Notes: generated by a model from the letters alone, not told the origin. Shown: positions 1 through 8,307, counted from the first letter of the stretch. The stretch: 46,782 nt of DNA from JAGLTZ01 sp964637695 (GCA_964637695.1 CAZWVF010000016.1:1-46782), one strand, 5' to 3'. Program-made: numbers and translations.

Positions 1-105
1 AATGAAGAAGTCAAGGGATGGTCGGACAGGGGAATGAAGGCTTTCAAGGAACTGGTACGCGAACTGGGATTACGATACGGAATGATCGACACTCCCCGGT
101 TATAG
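1..105 (+). CDS. 3' end of an unidentified protein (partial)
   Basis: Frame 1 is open from the first base to a TAG at 103-105 and encodes 34 residues beginning NEEVKGWSDRG and ending GMIDTPRL. The composition, charged and helical with no low-complexity bias, looks like real coding sequence. The gene ends tail to tail with the helicase on the other strand and the two stops overlap by six bases. The fragment is too short to name a family. Confidence 0.55.
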   Translation, partial: NEEVKGWSDRGMKAFKELVRELGLRYGMIDTPRL

Positions 106-2775
106 CCGTGGTTTCAGCAGCGAAGCCAGCGAGCGGGCCAGATTGTCGAGAGCGGTTTCGTCAGGCAGCGTTACTGTCAGACGCGGCCGTCCCTGCTCGT
201 CACGCTCGAGACATTCGGTGAGTCGCTCCCGGAACTCCGCCGCCATCTTCGCGCTCTCCTCGCTCTCTTCTCCACCGGGAATCATCTCCCCGAGAAATGT
301 GAACGCCGCGCTGAGCAACTGACCTCCGGCCTCCGCCACGCGCGACCGGTGCCGCAGGCGTTCGACCTCCTCCTGACGACGCCGTCTCTCAGACTCATCG
401 AGGGGCGCGTCGGGCACGGCACCGAGCAGGACTTCAAGCCGCCGCTTCAGCTCTTCGATGCCGGAGGCAAGGGCGACCTCTTCGACGTCGGAGTTCGGGT
501 CGAGCACGGCCTGCGCCAGCTCGTGCTTGGCGGACAGCGTGGTCAGCAGTTTCTCTTCGATCGTTTGTTCCGTGATCAGAATGAAGACCTGGACCGGACC
601 CCTCTGTCCCATTCGATGGGCCCGCGAGATGCGCTGCTCCAGCATGGCCGGATTCCAGGGGAGGTCCACGTTCAGCACCGTATTGGCAGCCTGCAGGTTC
701 AGTCCGGTCGCCCCTGCATTGGTTGTCAGGAACAGCGCGCACCCGTCGTCGCTCTGGAAGCGATGAACGAGCTGTTGTCGCTTCTTTTGAGGAACGGAGC
801 CGTCCAGGCGGACATAGGAGAGGTCCAGCTGTTTGAGCTGCGGCTCGATTAGGCCGAGCATCGTCGTCCATTCCGAAAAGAGCACTATTTTGCGCCCTTC
901 CTCTCCCGCCAGTTCCTCGAACAGCTCTCCCAGGCGCTCGAGCTTGGTCGAGTACCCGGGCGGCTGCTTGTCGACCAGGAAGGTGCTGTTGGCGTTCATG
1001 CGGGCCAGGAGCAGCGCCTTCTGCAGCCGCAGCAGGTCCATCTCGGAGATGTAGGGCTTTCTTACGATGGAGCCCACGATCTTCATCTGGGCTGAGTCGA
1101 TCTCGAGCTGCTCGTCGGTGGGGGGGATGCGGACGATCTCGGTCGTGCGCGGCGGAAGGTCCCTGTTGACCAGGGCACGCGTACGGCGCAGCATTACCGG
1201 CCGCAGCGTTTCCCGCAGCACATCGAGGTCGCGGTAGCCCAGCACCCTGCCCTTTTCATCAGTGACCCGATGCCGGCTGAAGAATCGGAAGGCCGGGCCC
1301 AGCCGGCGGGCATCTATGAACTCGACGATGGAATACAGGTCGTCCAGCCGGTTCTCGACAGGCGTACCCGTCAGTACGAGCGCGAAAGGAGAACGCAGGC
1401 TCTTGATGGTCTTAGAGGTCTGCGTCTGCCAGTTCTTGATGCGCTGCCCCTCATCCAGAATGATCAGATCCCAGGCCACCCGCTCGATGGCGAGGATGTC
1501 CCTCAGCACCTGCTCGTAGTTGCAGATGGTGAAGAAGCAGCCGCTGTCGTACTGTCGGGTCCTCTCTTCAGCGCTGCCCAGAACGATCTGGCAGTCCCGA
1601 TCGGAGAAACGACCGATCTCGCTGCGCCACTGAGATTTCACCGAGGCCGGGCACACCACCAGCACCTTGCGGATACCGGCTTCCCGCGCCAGCAGCTCCG
1701 CCAGCCCGATACCCTGGATGGTCTTGCCCAACCCCATATCGTCCGCCAGCACCGCCCGTCCGGCACTAGCCGCGAAAGCGATCCCGTCCAGCTGGTACGG
1801 CAGCAGCTCCGACCTCAGCAGGGTGGTGCGCATCGGATGCGCGGCCGGGTCACGCCGGATCTCGGCGGCTCGGGCCGCCATGCGACCGGCCAGGAGTCGA
1901 TACCGGATGTACTCCTCGGCATCCGGATAGACCGTGACGGGTATGCCCTGGCGTTCGAGATCATGGATGCGCTTCAGCAGGCCCGGGAGGTCGGTGATCG
2001 GACGATCCCGCAGCGGCCGGACGATCGCCGCGGTCTCACGGTCGAGCCCGGGCGGCAGCCCCATCCGCAGTTCCAGCTCCCTGCCATAGGAGAGGTACAC
2101 GTAGATGTCGCCCGGCTCGAAGGACTGCCGGCGCTTCGAAGCTGGGAACCTGCGGCGCACTTTATCGAGGGCATAAAGGATGTGCTTGCAGGTTCCCAGC
2201 GTGTTCGTACGGAAGTCCGGGCACGAGCAGTAGGACTGCCCGCGCTCCCAACCCCGCAGAGCGACGCGGTAAGATTTCCCCGAGGCGGCGCTCGTGACCG
2301 TGTAATCGGTCCAGATCTCGTCCGGGTTCGTCGAGGTCACCCGCATCTTCTCGGAACCGGCGCGTTCCTGTCGATCGGCCAGTGCCTGGGCGACCAGTTC
2401 TTCCTCGCTCAGCGTCTCGATGGGCATCTGTTCGGGCGGAGGAGCCGACAGTCCGAGGGACATCTTCTCCTCGAGAATCAGCGAGAAAGCCGCGCCCACG
2501 TGCTCGCAGGGGAAGCGGCACGTATCACACGCCCATTTGATCCGGTCCCGCACCGCAACATCGAGTGTGATGGTCACCGACGTGCCGTTCAAGCGGAGTC
2601 GGAAGGCATCGGTGTTGAACGTGACCTGTTCGTGGAGATCGATTTCGTAGGCGCCCCCGATCTGAATCAGTCGTTTGCCTTCGGGGCCGAGGAGCTTCGA
2701 AGCCTGCAGGAGGGTGAGGCGGGAGAGCCGGTCGAAGAGGGTCAGGTCGCTGTTCGATCTGGTAGTCATCGCCAC
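100..2775 (-). CDS. SWIM zinc-finger SNF2-family helicase (HepA/RapA-like)
   Basis: This is a Snf2-type superfamily 2 ATPase of 891 residues that probably remodels protein-DNA or RNA polymerase-DNA complexes in the cytoplasm. Two cysteine-histidine clusters lie in the N-terminal third. One is near residues 83-92 (CDTC...CEH). The other is near 183-198 (CSCPDF...CKH), which matches the CxCxnCxH SWIM pattern. The helicase core follows, with Walker A DDMGLGKT near 345-352, a DEGQ motif II near 441-444, a TGTPVEN motif III and HRMGQ motif VI. The translated start is a GTG at 2773-2775, and an in-frame ATG two codons later is an equal alternative. Downstream it overlaps the convergent partial gene. 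The family is certain; the cellular role in bacteria is poorly defined. Confidence 0.93.
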   Translation of the reverse strand: MAMTTRSNSDLTLFDRLSRLTLLQASKLLGPEGKRLIQIGGAYEIDLHEQVTFNTDAFRLRLNGTSVTITLDVAVRDRIKWACDTCRFPCEHVGAAFSLILEEKMSLGLSAPPPEQMPIETLSEEELVAQALADRQERAGSEKMRVTSTNPDEIWTDYTVTSAASGKSYRVALRGWERGQSYCSCPDFRTNTLGTCKHILYALDKVRRRFPASKRRQSFEPGDIYVYLSYGRELELRMGLPPGLDRETAAIVRPLRDRPITDLPGLLKRIHDLERQGIPVTVYPDAEEYIRYRLLAGRMAARAAEIRRDPAAHPMRTTLLRSELLPYQLDGIAFAASAGRAVLADDMGLGKTIQGIGLAELLAREAGIRKVLVVCPASVKSQWRSEIGRFSDRDCQIVLGSAEERTRQYDSGCFFTICNYEQVLRDILAIERVAWDLIILDEGQRIKNWQTQTSKTIKSLRSPFALVLTGTPVENRLDDLYSIVEFIDARRLGPAFRFFSRHRVTDEKGRVLGYRDLDVLRETLRPVMLRRTRALVNRDLPPRTTEIVRIPPTDEQLEIDSAQMKIVGSIVRKPYISEMDLLRLQKALLLARMNANSTFLVDKQPPGYSTKLERLGELFEELAGEEGRKIVLFSEWTTMLGLIEPQLKQLDLSYVRLDGSVPQKKRQQLVHRFQSDDGCALFLTTNAGATGLNLQAANTVLNVDLPWNPAMLEQRISRAHRMGQRGPVQVFILITEQTIEEKLLTTLSAKHELAQAVLDPNSDVEEVALASGIEELKRRLEVLLGAVPDAPLDESERRRRQEEVERLRHRSRVAEAGGQLLSAAFTFLGEMIPGGEESEESAKMAAEFRERLTECLERDEQGRPRLTVTLPDETALDNLARSLASLLKPRL

Positions 2776-2954
2776 ATGGGGGTGAAAGTGTCGATGTACG
2801 GTGGATGGGTCGAACCCACCGCGCTTGCAGCGGCAGAATAGGCCGCGGGAGAGTCGGGGTCAAGCGCGTGTTCCGCTGGGGCTGGAATCTTGGCTGTAAG
2901 TCGCGATGCCTGCAGCGTTCCGCAGGGCTACCGGACCCGGGAGAATCGCGCGGA

Positions 2955-3020
2955 ATGAGCGAACAGCAGGACACCGGAATCGAACCGTTTGGACGACTCG
3001 TCGATCAGGTCATGACTCAG
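2955..3020 (+). pseudogene. IS630-family transposase remnant
   Basis: In the + frame starting at 2955 about 22 codons read MSEQQDTGIEPF followed by GRLVDQVMTQ. This resembles the conserved IS630-type transposase segment that I recall as CE..TGIAPF..LVEQVMTQ, which precedes the catalytic WVVDNGSSHRG block. The similarity stops after MTQ. The following residues and the upstream frame do not look like transposase, so only a scrap remains. It lies just downstream of the HEPN gene. The call rests on memory of the family and a short match. Confidence 0.45.
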
Positions 3021-3047
3021 CACATTGGACATTTAGGAGCCTGTCGA

Positions 3048-3467
3048 TTAAGAACGAGCCATTTCTGCTTCAGCCCAAGTGGCAAACCGCTCGACATGTG
3101 CTACGTACTCACGGGCTTCAATGATGTTTGAGTCTTCGAAAGCGTATTGAATCTGGTTTTTCTTCTTAATTAGACGTGCGAGTCGAGTCAGTTGTTCTTT
3201 CAGGGCCCGATCACCCAATGCATCACGAAGTGCATCGACGATCTTTGCATGATCCCCTTTATTCAGAATCCCACCGAACTTGACCGTGAGAGCATCTGCA
3301 TAGGCAATTGCTGCCAACAAGGCATTTGACATAATAGGATTCCCGATCTGCCCTTCTTCAGCAACTTCCAATTCCTTAAGAGCAGCCTGCAGAAATCCCC
3401 TGGCGATTTCACGCCGACCACGCCACTGGTCCCGATCCACCTGCTTCCACACTCCCCTTCTAACCAT
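3048..3467 (-). CDS. HEPN-domain protein, partner of the MNT nucleotidyltransferase
   Basis: A 139-residue, all-helical protein of the HEPN type, which in MNT-HEPN pairs is the RNase toxin or its regulated subunit. The reading frame extends upstream to 3551. I chose the ATG at 3465-3467 because it overlaps the MNT stop codon by eight bases and follows a GGGGAGATGGGGA ribosome-binding region. The canonical HEPN nuclease motif RX4H is not clear. At the expected place, residues 101-108, the sequence is KKKNQIQY, with Lys for Arg and no His. An RX4H string (REYVAH, residues 119-124) occurs further on but lacks the usual following Tyr. The protein may therefore be a weak or inactive RNase, or use variant residues. 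The gene is followed by the transposase scrap. Confidence 0.72.
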   Translation of the reverse strand: MVRRGVWKQVDRDQWRGRREIARGFLQAALKELEVAEEGQIGNPIMSNALLAAIAYADALTVKFGGILNKGDHAKIVDALRDALGDRALKEQLTRLARLIKKKNQIQYAFEDSNIIEAREYVAHVERFATWAEAEMARS

Positions 3468-4104
3468 TCCCCATCTCCCCCGGGGGGCGTCCGAAAAGTG
3501 GGATGGCATCCAAACATACCCGCTCCCATGCCCGGCTGTCCTTTTCAACAAGGCGCTCGATTCCTGCTCTCGTCAACGCAACAACAGATGCCACTACTGT
3601 AGGATCCGTCATCTCGGTCTCAAGAGCCTCCCGGATCAAGGCCGCCATATTCTCAACCTCTCCACCCTCGGCAATTACCGCGAAATCCACATCACTGGAA
3701 GCTCTGTCCTCACCCCTGGCAGAACTGCCGTATAGCCATACAGCCTGAGGCTTGGGATCCATTCCTTCAGCGGTCTTCCTAACTATCTGCATGATTCTGT
3801 CAACACGTTCAGCTTCATCTCGGAATAGCTCCTGTATTTTCCCGGAAAATGGGTGTTCTCGATTAAGTGAATAAGGTACCGACCGGCCGAGACCGACCGG
3901 GCGAACTATCCCATGGGCTACCAGCTCCGCTAGAGCACTCGAGGCACCCCACCGCGACAGACCCGTTCTCTCGGCGAGCACTGACGGAGACAGCTCTCCT
4001 CCATGGATACAGAGTTCACGCATTATTCGAACACGTGCAATGGTGCCGAGCACCGAGTCTAAAGGATGGAATAAGGAGCTCGATGGTGTTGATGGGCGGC
4101 GCAT
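3460..4104 (-). CDS. winged-helix / MNT nucleotidyltransferase fusion (antitoxin-like)
   Basis: A 214-residue protein with two parts. Residues 15-80 form a winged helix-turn-helix of MarR/ArsR style (VLAERTGLSRWGASSALAEL followed by a GLGRSVPYSL wing). Residues 95-200 are a minimal nucleotidyltransferase with GSSARG at 126-131 and SDVDF at 137-141, which fits the GSX10DXD motif of MntA-like proteins. The usual third Asp is not obvious; the equivalent strand reads TVVASVVAL. In characterised pairs MntA modifies its HEPN partner with AMP to silence it. The fused HTH suggests that this subunit also represses its own promoter. The frame is open to a TTG at 4155, but that codon lies inside the -10 box, so the ATG at 4102-4104 (GAGG eight bases upstream) is the likely start. 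Confidence 0.82.
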   Translation of the reverse strand: MRRPSTPSSSLFHPLDSVLGTIARVRIMRELCIHGGELSPSVLAERTGLSRWGASSALAELVAHGIVRPVGLGRSVPYSLNREHPFSGKIQELFRDEAERVDRIMQIVRKTAEGMDPKPQAVWLYGSSARGEDRASSDVDFAVIAEGGEVENMAALIREALETEMTDPTVVASVVALTRAGIERLVEKDSRAWERVCLDAIPLFGRPPGEMGNG

Positions 4105-4154
4105 GTCCTGAACCTCGGTTCCTGCCAAGAATGTGGTGAATAGGTCGATGAACA

Positions 4155-4183
4155 ATCCTACCAGATTTCATCATCTTTGTCAA
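4155..4183 (-). promoter_or_regulatory. promoter of the MNT/HEPN operon
   Basis: Reading the minus strand, TTGACA (4183-4178) is followed after exactly 17 bases by TAGGAT (4160-4155). This is a strong sigma70-type promoter and predicts transcription from about 4148. That leaves a leader of some 44 bases before the ATG at 4104. Confidence 0.7.
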
Positions 4184-4195
4184 CTATTATTGCCA

Positions 4196-4224
4196 TATGT
4201 CATTAATATATGACTTATGTCATT
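4196..4224. promoter_or_regulatory. operator-like repeat upstream of the MNT/HEPN promoter
   Basis: The nonamer TATGTCATT occurs at 4196-4204 and again at 4216-4224, exactly 20 bases apart (two helical turns). Between them ATGAC (4210-4214) makes inverted pairs with GTCAT on both sides (4199-4203 and 4219-4223). Three half-sites next to a promoter whose first gene carries a winged helix suggest autoregulation. The repeat lies upstream of the -35 box. Confidence 0.5.
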
Positions 4225-4579
4225 TATATTTGCAGTCCAGAATATTAAATCTTCCAAAGATGAATCCTCGATTTCTGCAGTCGAGGTTCTTTTGCATTGG
4301 TCTCAATAACCAAGGGTCGTCGTCCAAGAGATGTGTCATCGAGATTCGGTCTCCGGTGACCTGAGAGTCACATAGACGGGGAGGATGTCAGGTGCGAGTG
4401 TACTGATGCGGGGACTCCTGAAGCGTCTGGGGGCTTGAACCAGACGGGCGGCGTCTCGCTGATCATCGCATTTAACCGCATTGCTCGCATATATAGGAAG
4501 GGCACGCATCTTCGCTAATAGCAAGAAGTTACATGTACCCTGTATCGGTTTTCAAGACCGCTGCCATTTCATCTGCTTT
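4225..4579. other. gene-free stretch between the MNT/HEPN module and the serine hydrolase
   Basis: About 355 bases with no gene that I can support. A frame of 62 codons at 4336-4524 on the minus strand resembles no family I know and has no good ribosome-binding site. At 4546-4560 the minus strand carries CGGTCTTGAAAACCG, identical to a common serine tRNA (UGA) anticodon stem-loop, but no acceptor or T arm follows. I see no terminator for the serine hydrolase here. Confidence 0.5.
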
Positions 4580-6100
4580 TCAGGGCCTGCGCACGCGGTC
4601 GAACCGGCCGAATCCCTCAACATCCACGGCATCGATGCGACCCATGCGGTCCAGGACAAATCCAAGGTAATCCCTGCCCAGGTAAGGATCGCGCCACGTT
4701 ACGCGAAACGTGTCCAGGTGCCAGTGTTCGAGGTCGCCTGCGTAGAACGGACCGACACTGACTGTCAGATGGCCATCTTCCAGCCCGACTACCACTTCTC
4801 CATAGAGGTCGTTTTTATACTGGCCCACAAACTCTTCCAGGGAATGGCTGGGAGTTGTATCGGTCAGACGTTCGGTCTCTCTGCGGGCCCTGATTGAGTC
4901 TGACCGGGCGCGGGCTACCTCGGCCTTGGCAAGGTAAATGTCATTCCAGTTCTTCTCAGATGGTCCCAGGTACTGATCTATTACCTGCCACACAATAGCC
5001 TGGGGCACGCTGCTTTCGTTTACGTTCGTTATGGCAACAATGCCCAGATTCTCCTCGGGTAAAATCGCGATATGCGTCCTCATGCCATCGAGGGACCCAC
5101 CGTGGCGCACAACCAGGCGTCCCCTGTAATCCTGCAGCCTCCACCCCAGCCCGTATGCTGCAAAATGGCTTTCCGGGAAGAGTTCCTCTTCACTCCGTGA
5201 ACGGGGCACGATGGTCTGCGGGGTGTGCATCTCCTTTATGGCTCTCTCCGAAAGAAGGCGCTGACCATCATAAACGCCTTTGCCCAGCTGCAGTCTCATC
5301 CACTGGACCAGATCTGCAGCGCTTGAGTTGACTGCCCCGGCTCCACCCAGGTTGTCCCAGTTGCGCCACGGAATCGGCCGTACCTGGCCTCCTGATTTCC
5401 TGTGAGGTGTGGCTACGTTATCATAGTCCTCAAGGTCTTTTATCGATGTGCTTGAAGATCGCATTCCAAGCGGTGTGAAGATGCGTGCCTCCAGGAAATC
5501 CCCCCAGCTGGTATCGGTAACAGCCGGCAGGATCTCACCGGCTGCAGTGAACATGATGTTCTGATAGCCGTAGCGGGAACGGAAACTCCACGCCGGTTCC
5601 AGAAGTCTTACACGTTTCAGGACTTCATCCCTCTCAAATGGAGATCCATACCAGAGGCGATCGCCCCGGGGCAGTCCACTGCGGTGAGAGAGGAGATCCC
5701 GGACGGTCAATTCCCGGGTGACCCATGGATCGTACAGTTCAAAACCGATCAGGTGATCGGTGACCCGGTCATCCCAGTTCAGACGCCCGTCATCCACCAG
5801 CATAGCCAGAGCAGCTGCCGTGAACGCCTTCGATGTCGAGGCGATGGCGAATATTGTGTATTCATCGACAGGATCACTGCCTCCAACCTCCCGTACACCG
5901 AATCCCTTCGCGTAAACGACTTGATCATCCTTGACCACGGCAACGGCTATACCTGGAGCCTCCCAGTCGTGCAAAACGCTCAATACATAGGTATCGAGAT
6001 CGCCGATGGGATTCTGCGCAATTGCAGGTGGTGCCGCAATCGGTAGCGTAACGATTACGAAAAAGATAGATACCGAAATCACGAAACGACGTTCCTTCAT
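4580..6100 (-). CDS. secreted serine hydrolase of the beta-lactamase / CubicO family
   Basis: A 506-residue class C beta-lactamase-like (penicillin-binding, D-aminopeptidase or esterase) enzyme acting outside the cytoplasm. Residues 1-29 are a signal peptide ending PPAIAQ. The acylation motif SxxK is STSK at residues 88-91, the YxN motif is YQN at 179-181, and the third motif appears as HGG in the segment VVRHGGSLDG. The last 100 residues or so look like the DUF3471-type beta-barrel often appended to these enzymes. The ATG at 6098-6100 has AGGAG eight bases upstream. Substrates cannot be inferred. The gene stands alone, behind the groSL terminator. Confidence 0.9.
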   Translation of the reverse strand: MKERRFVISVSIFFVIVTLPIAAPPAIAQNPIGDLDTYVLSVLHDWEAPGIAVAVVKDDQVVYAKGFGVREVGGSDPVDEYTIFAIASTSKAFTAAALAMLVDDGRLNWDDRVTDHLIGFELYDPWVTRELTVRDLLSHRSGLPRGDRLWYGSPFERDEVLKRVRLLEPAWSFRSRYGYQNIMFTAAGEILPAVTDTSWGDFLEARIFTPLGMRSSSTSIKDLEDYDNVATPHRKSGGQVRPIPWRNWDNLGGAGAVNSSAADLVQWMRLQLGKGVYDGQRLLSERAIKEMHTPQTIVPRSRSEEELFPESHFAAYGLGWRLQDYRGRLVVRHGGSLDGMRTHIAILPEENLGIVAITNVNESSVPQAIVWQVIDQYLGPSEKNWNDIYLAKAEVARARSDSIRARRETERLTDTTPSHSLEEFVGQYKNDLYGEVVVGLEDGHLTVSVGPFYAGDLEHWHLDTFRVTWRDPYLGRDYLGFVLDRMGRIDAVDVEGFGRFDRVRRP

Positions 6101-6189
6101 TTGGGAAACTCCTGATTATTATGCGAATTGACTACTCAACATCAGGCCAGTCGAATCAGTAACATTATAAAGATACTTCAGACAAACTT

Positions 6190-6228
6190 AATAAAACGCC
6201 CCACCCGGTTTTGACACCAGGCGGGGCG
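6190..6228 (-). terminator. Rho-independent terminator of groS-groL
   Basis: On the minus strand a 12-base stem (CGCCCCGCCTGG with CCGGGTGGGGCG, two wobble pairs, 6228-6197) encloses the loop TGTCAAAA and is followed by TTTTATT. It lies 41 bases past the groL stop and separates groSL from the serine hydrolase. Confidence 0.85.
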
Positions 6229-6269
6229 CTTCTGTCGTTAACCTGCGGTTTGGAGTCAGTGCTGATCTC

Positions 6270-7895
6270 TTAGTACATCCCCATTCCACCACCACCAGGC
6301 GGCATCATCGGGGCCTTCTCATCCTCAGGCTTCTCCGTAACGATCGCCTCGGTCGTCAGGAGCAGCGCAGCGATGCTGGCTGCATTCTCCAGGGCGATGC
6401 GGTTAACCTTGGTCGGGTCCAGCACACCGTTGCTTACCAGGTCATGGTACTCTTCGGTACGGGCGTTAAAACCTTCGTTCTGCTTCATTTCGAGTACCTT
6501 CTGGACGACGATTGAACCCTCGTGACCGGCGTTCTCAGCTATCAGGCGGGTCGGGTGGGTCAGTGCCTTCTTTACGATGCTGACACCAATTGCCTGATCG
6601 CCCTCCAGTTTCAGCTTGTCGAGAGCACCGATTGACCTCAGAAATGCAACTCCACCACCGGCGACTATCCCTTCCTCAACAGCAGCGCGGGTAGCGTGAA
6701 GGGCATCTTCGACACGGGCCTTCTTTTCTTTCATCTCCGTCTCGGTTGCAGCACCAACATTGATCACTGCAACACCGCCGGCCAGCTTGGCCAGACGTTC
6801 CTGGAGCTTCTCCCGGTCGTAGTCACTTGAAGTGTCTTCGACCTGCTTCTTGATCTGGCTGATGCGGCCCTTGATCTCTTCCTTCTTGCCGCCGCCCTCG
6901 ACGATGGTTGTGTCCTCTTTGGTGAGGATAACCGTCTTGGCGGTTCCAAGGTCACCTGAAGTCGCGTTCTCGAGCTTGAGACCGGCATCCTCGCTGATGA
7001 CGCGGGCACCTGTCAGGACAGCGATGTCCTCGAGCATGGCCTTGCGCCTGTCACCGAAACCGGGGGCCTTGACGGCTGCAACCTTCAGTGTACCGCGGAT
7101 CTTGTTTACTACGAGAGTGGCCAGAGCTTCGCCCTCAATATCCTCGGCGAGAATGATCATCGGCTTGCCCATCTGAGCGACCTTCTCCAGCACCGGCAGA
7201 AGGTCCTTCATCGCGCTGATCTTCTTGTCGTGGATCAGGATCAGCGGCTCTTCCATGACAGCTTCCATGCTGTCGGGATCGGTGATGAAGTAGGGGCTGA
7301 TGTATCCGCGGTCGAACTGCATTCCCTCAACTATGTCGAGGTGGGTCTCGATCGACTTTGCTTCCTCGACCGTGATGACGCCATCCTTGCCCACTTTATC
7401 CATTGCTTCGGAAATCAGTTCGCCGATCTCATGGTCGTTGTTTGCAGAAATCGAAGCGACCTGTGCGATCTCCGTTGAGGAGGTCAGGGTCTTCGAGAAC
7501 TTCTTCAGCTCGCCGACCACCACGTTAACTGCTGCCTCGATGCCGCGCTTCAGATCCATCGGGTTGGAACCGGCGGTTACACTGCGCAGGCCCTCGCTGT
7601 AGATCGACTGGGCCAGAACCGTTGCTGTCGTTGTGCCATCACCGGCAATGTCACTGGTCTTGGTGGCGACTTCACGCAGCATCTGGGCGCCCATGTTCTC
7701 GAAAGGATCCTCGAGCTCGATCTCCTTGGCGACAGTTACACCATCCTTGGTGACCGTCGGGGAACCGAACTTCTTGTCCAGTACCACGTTGCGTCCCTTA
7801 GGACCCAATGTGACCTTGACCGCGTTCGCCAGCTGGTCGACACCACGCTTCAGGTTGTCCCTGGCTTTCACGTCATATTCAATAATCTTGGCCAT
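6270..7895 (-). CDS. groL: chaperonin GroEL
   Basis: The 60-kDa chaperonin, 541 residues, forms the folding ring with GroES in the cytoplasm. The N terminus (MAKIIEYDVKARDNLKRGVD), the ATP-binding GPKGRNVVL and GDGTTTATVLA segments, and a Gly-Met-rich tail ending GGGGMGMY are all typical. The length matches the family. It is the second gene of the groS-groL pair, 70 bases after groS, and shares the CIRCE-controlled promoter. The nearest ribosome-binding sequence, AGGAG, is about 14 bases from the ATG, farther than usual. Confidence 0.99.
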   Translation of the reverse strand: MAKIIEYDVKARDNLKRGVDQLANAVKVTLGPKGRNVVLDKKFGSPTVTKDGVTVAKEIELEDPFENMGAQMLREVATKTSDIAGDGTTTATVLAQSIYSEGLRSVTAGSNPMDLKRGIEAAVNVVVGELKKFSKTLTSSTEIAQVASISANNDHEIGELISEAMDKVGKDGVITVEEAKSIETHLDIVEGMQFDRGYISPYFITDPDSMEAVMEEPLILIHDKKISAMKDLLPVLEKVAQMGKPMIILAEDIEGEALATLVVNKIRGTLKVAAVKAPGFGDRRKAMLEDIAVLTGARVISEDAGLKLENATSGDLGTAKTVILTKEDTTIVEGGGKKEEIKGRISQIKKQVEDTSSDYDREKLQERLAKLAGGVAVINVGAATETEMKEKKARVEDALHATRAAVEEGIVAGGGVAFLRSIGALDKLKLEGDQAIGVSIVKKALTHPTRLIAENAGHEGSIVVQKVLEMKQNEGFNARTEEYHDLVSNGVLDPTKVNRIALENAASIAALLLTTEAIVTEKPEDEKAPMMPPGGGGMGMY

Positions 7896-7965
7896 CTTGA
7901 TTCACTTTCTCCTGAATCGTTAACAGTAATTCTGTCTAATCTTCGGGTGCATGGGAGCACAACGC

Positions 7966-8256
7966 CTAGATAATGGCGAGGATGTCGCTCTCACGCATGA
8001 TCAGGTAATCGGTATCGCCTATGCGTACCTCACTACCAGTCCATTTCCCGTAGAGGATCTTGTCCCCATCCTTGACTTCCATCGGCTTCCGTGACCCGTC
8101 ATCCGCAACGGCGCCGGGCCCAACGGCCACAACTTTCCCCTGCTGGGGCTTCTCTTTTGCGGTATCCGGGATGATGATGCCTCCCCTCTCCTGTACTTCC
8201 TCATCGAGAGGCTCGACAACAACACGGTCCGCAAGCGGTTTCACCTTGAGGGCCAT
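7966..8256 (-). CDS. groS: co-chaperonin GroES
   Basis: The 10-kDa co-chaperonin, 96 residues, caps the GroEL chamber. It shows the conserved N terminus LKPLADRVVVEP-like (KVKPLADRVVVEP), the mobile-loop region ERGGIIIPDTAKEKP, and the C-terminal strand DTDYLIMRESDILAII. The ATG at 8254-8256 is preceded by AAGGAGGAGT at good spacing. It is the first gene of the operon and follows a CIRCE operator. Confidence 0.99.
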   Translation of the reverse strand: MALKVKPLADRVVVEPLDEEVQERGGIIIPDTAKEKPQQGKVVAVGPGAVADDGSRKPMEVKDGDKILYGKWTGSEVRIGDTDYLIMRESDILAII

Positions 8257-8307
8257 GTCTACTCCTCCTTGTTACCCTGTTCATGTATTTACTCAGGAAT
8301 ATTTCTG

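Noticed and set aside
1270..2841. Open frame of 523 codons on the plus strand
   Set aside because: Antisense to the SNF2 helicase, which has all motifs; no recognisable protein features.
2960..2995. T-arm-like sequence GGTTCGATTCCGG on the minus strand, suggesting a tRNA
   Set aside because: No D arm, anticodon arm or matching acceptor stem lies at tRNA distance. The same bases are better explained as the transposase remnant read on the plus strand.
4318..4366. GGTCTCCGGTGA-like string recalling part of a selenocysteine tRNA
   Set aside because: No TCA anticodon loop or other arms at the right distance.
4336..4524. 62-codon frame on the minus strand
   Set aside because: No ribosome-binding site, no recognised family and no sign of conservation; kept only as part of the gene-free stretch.
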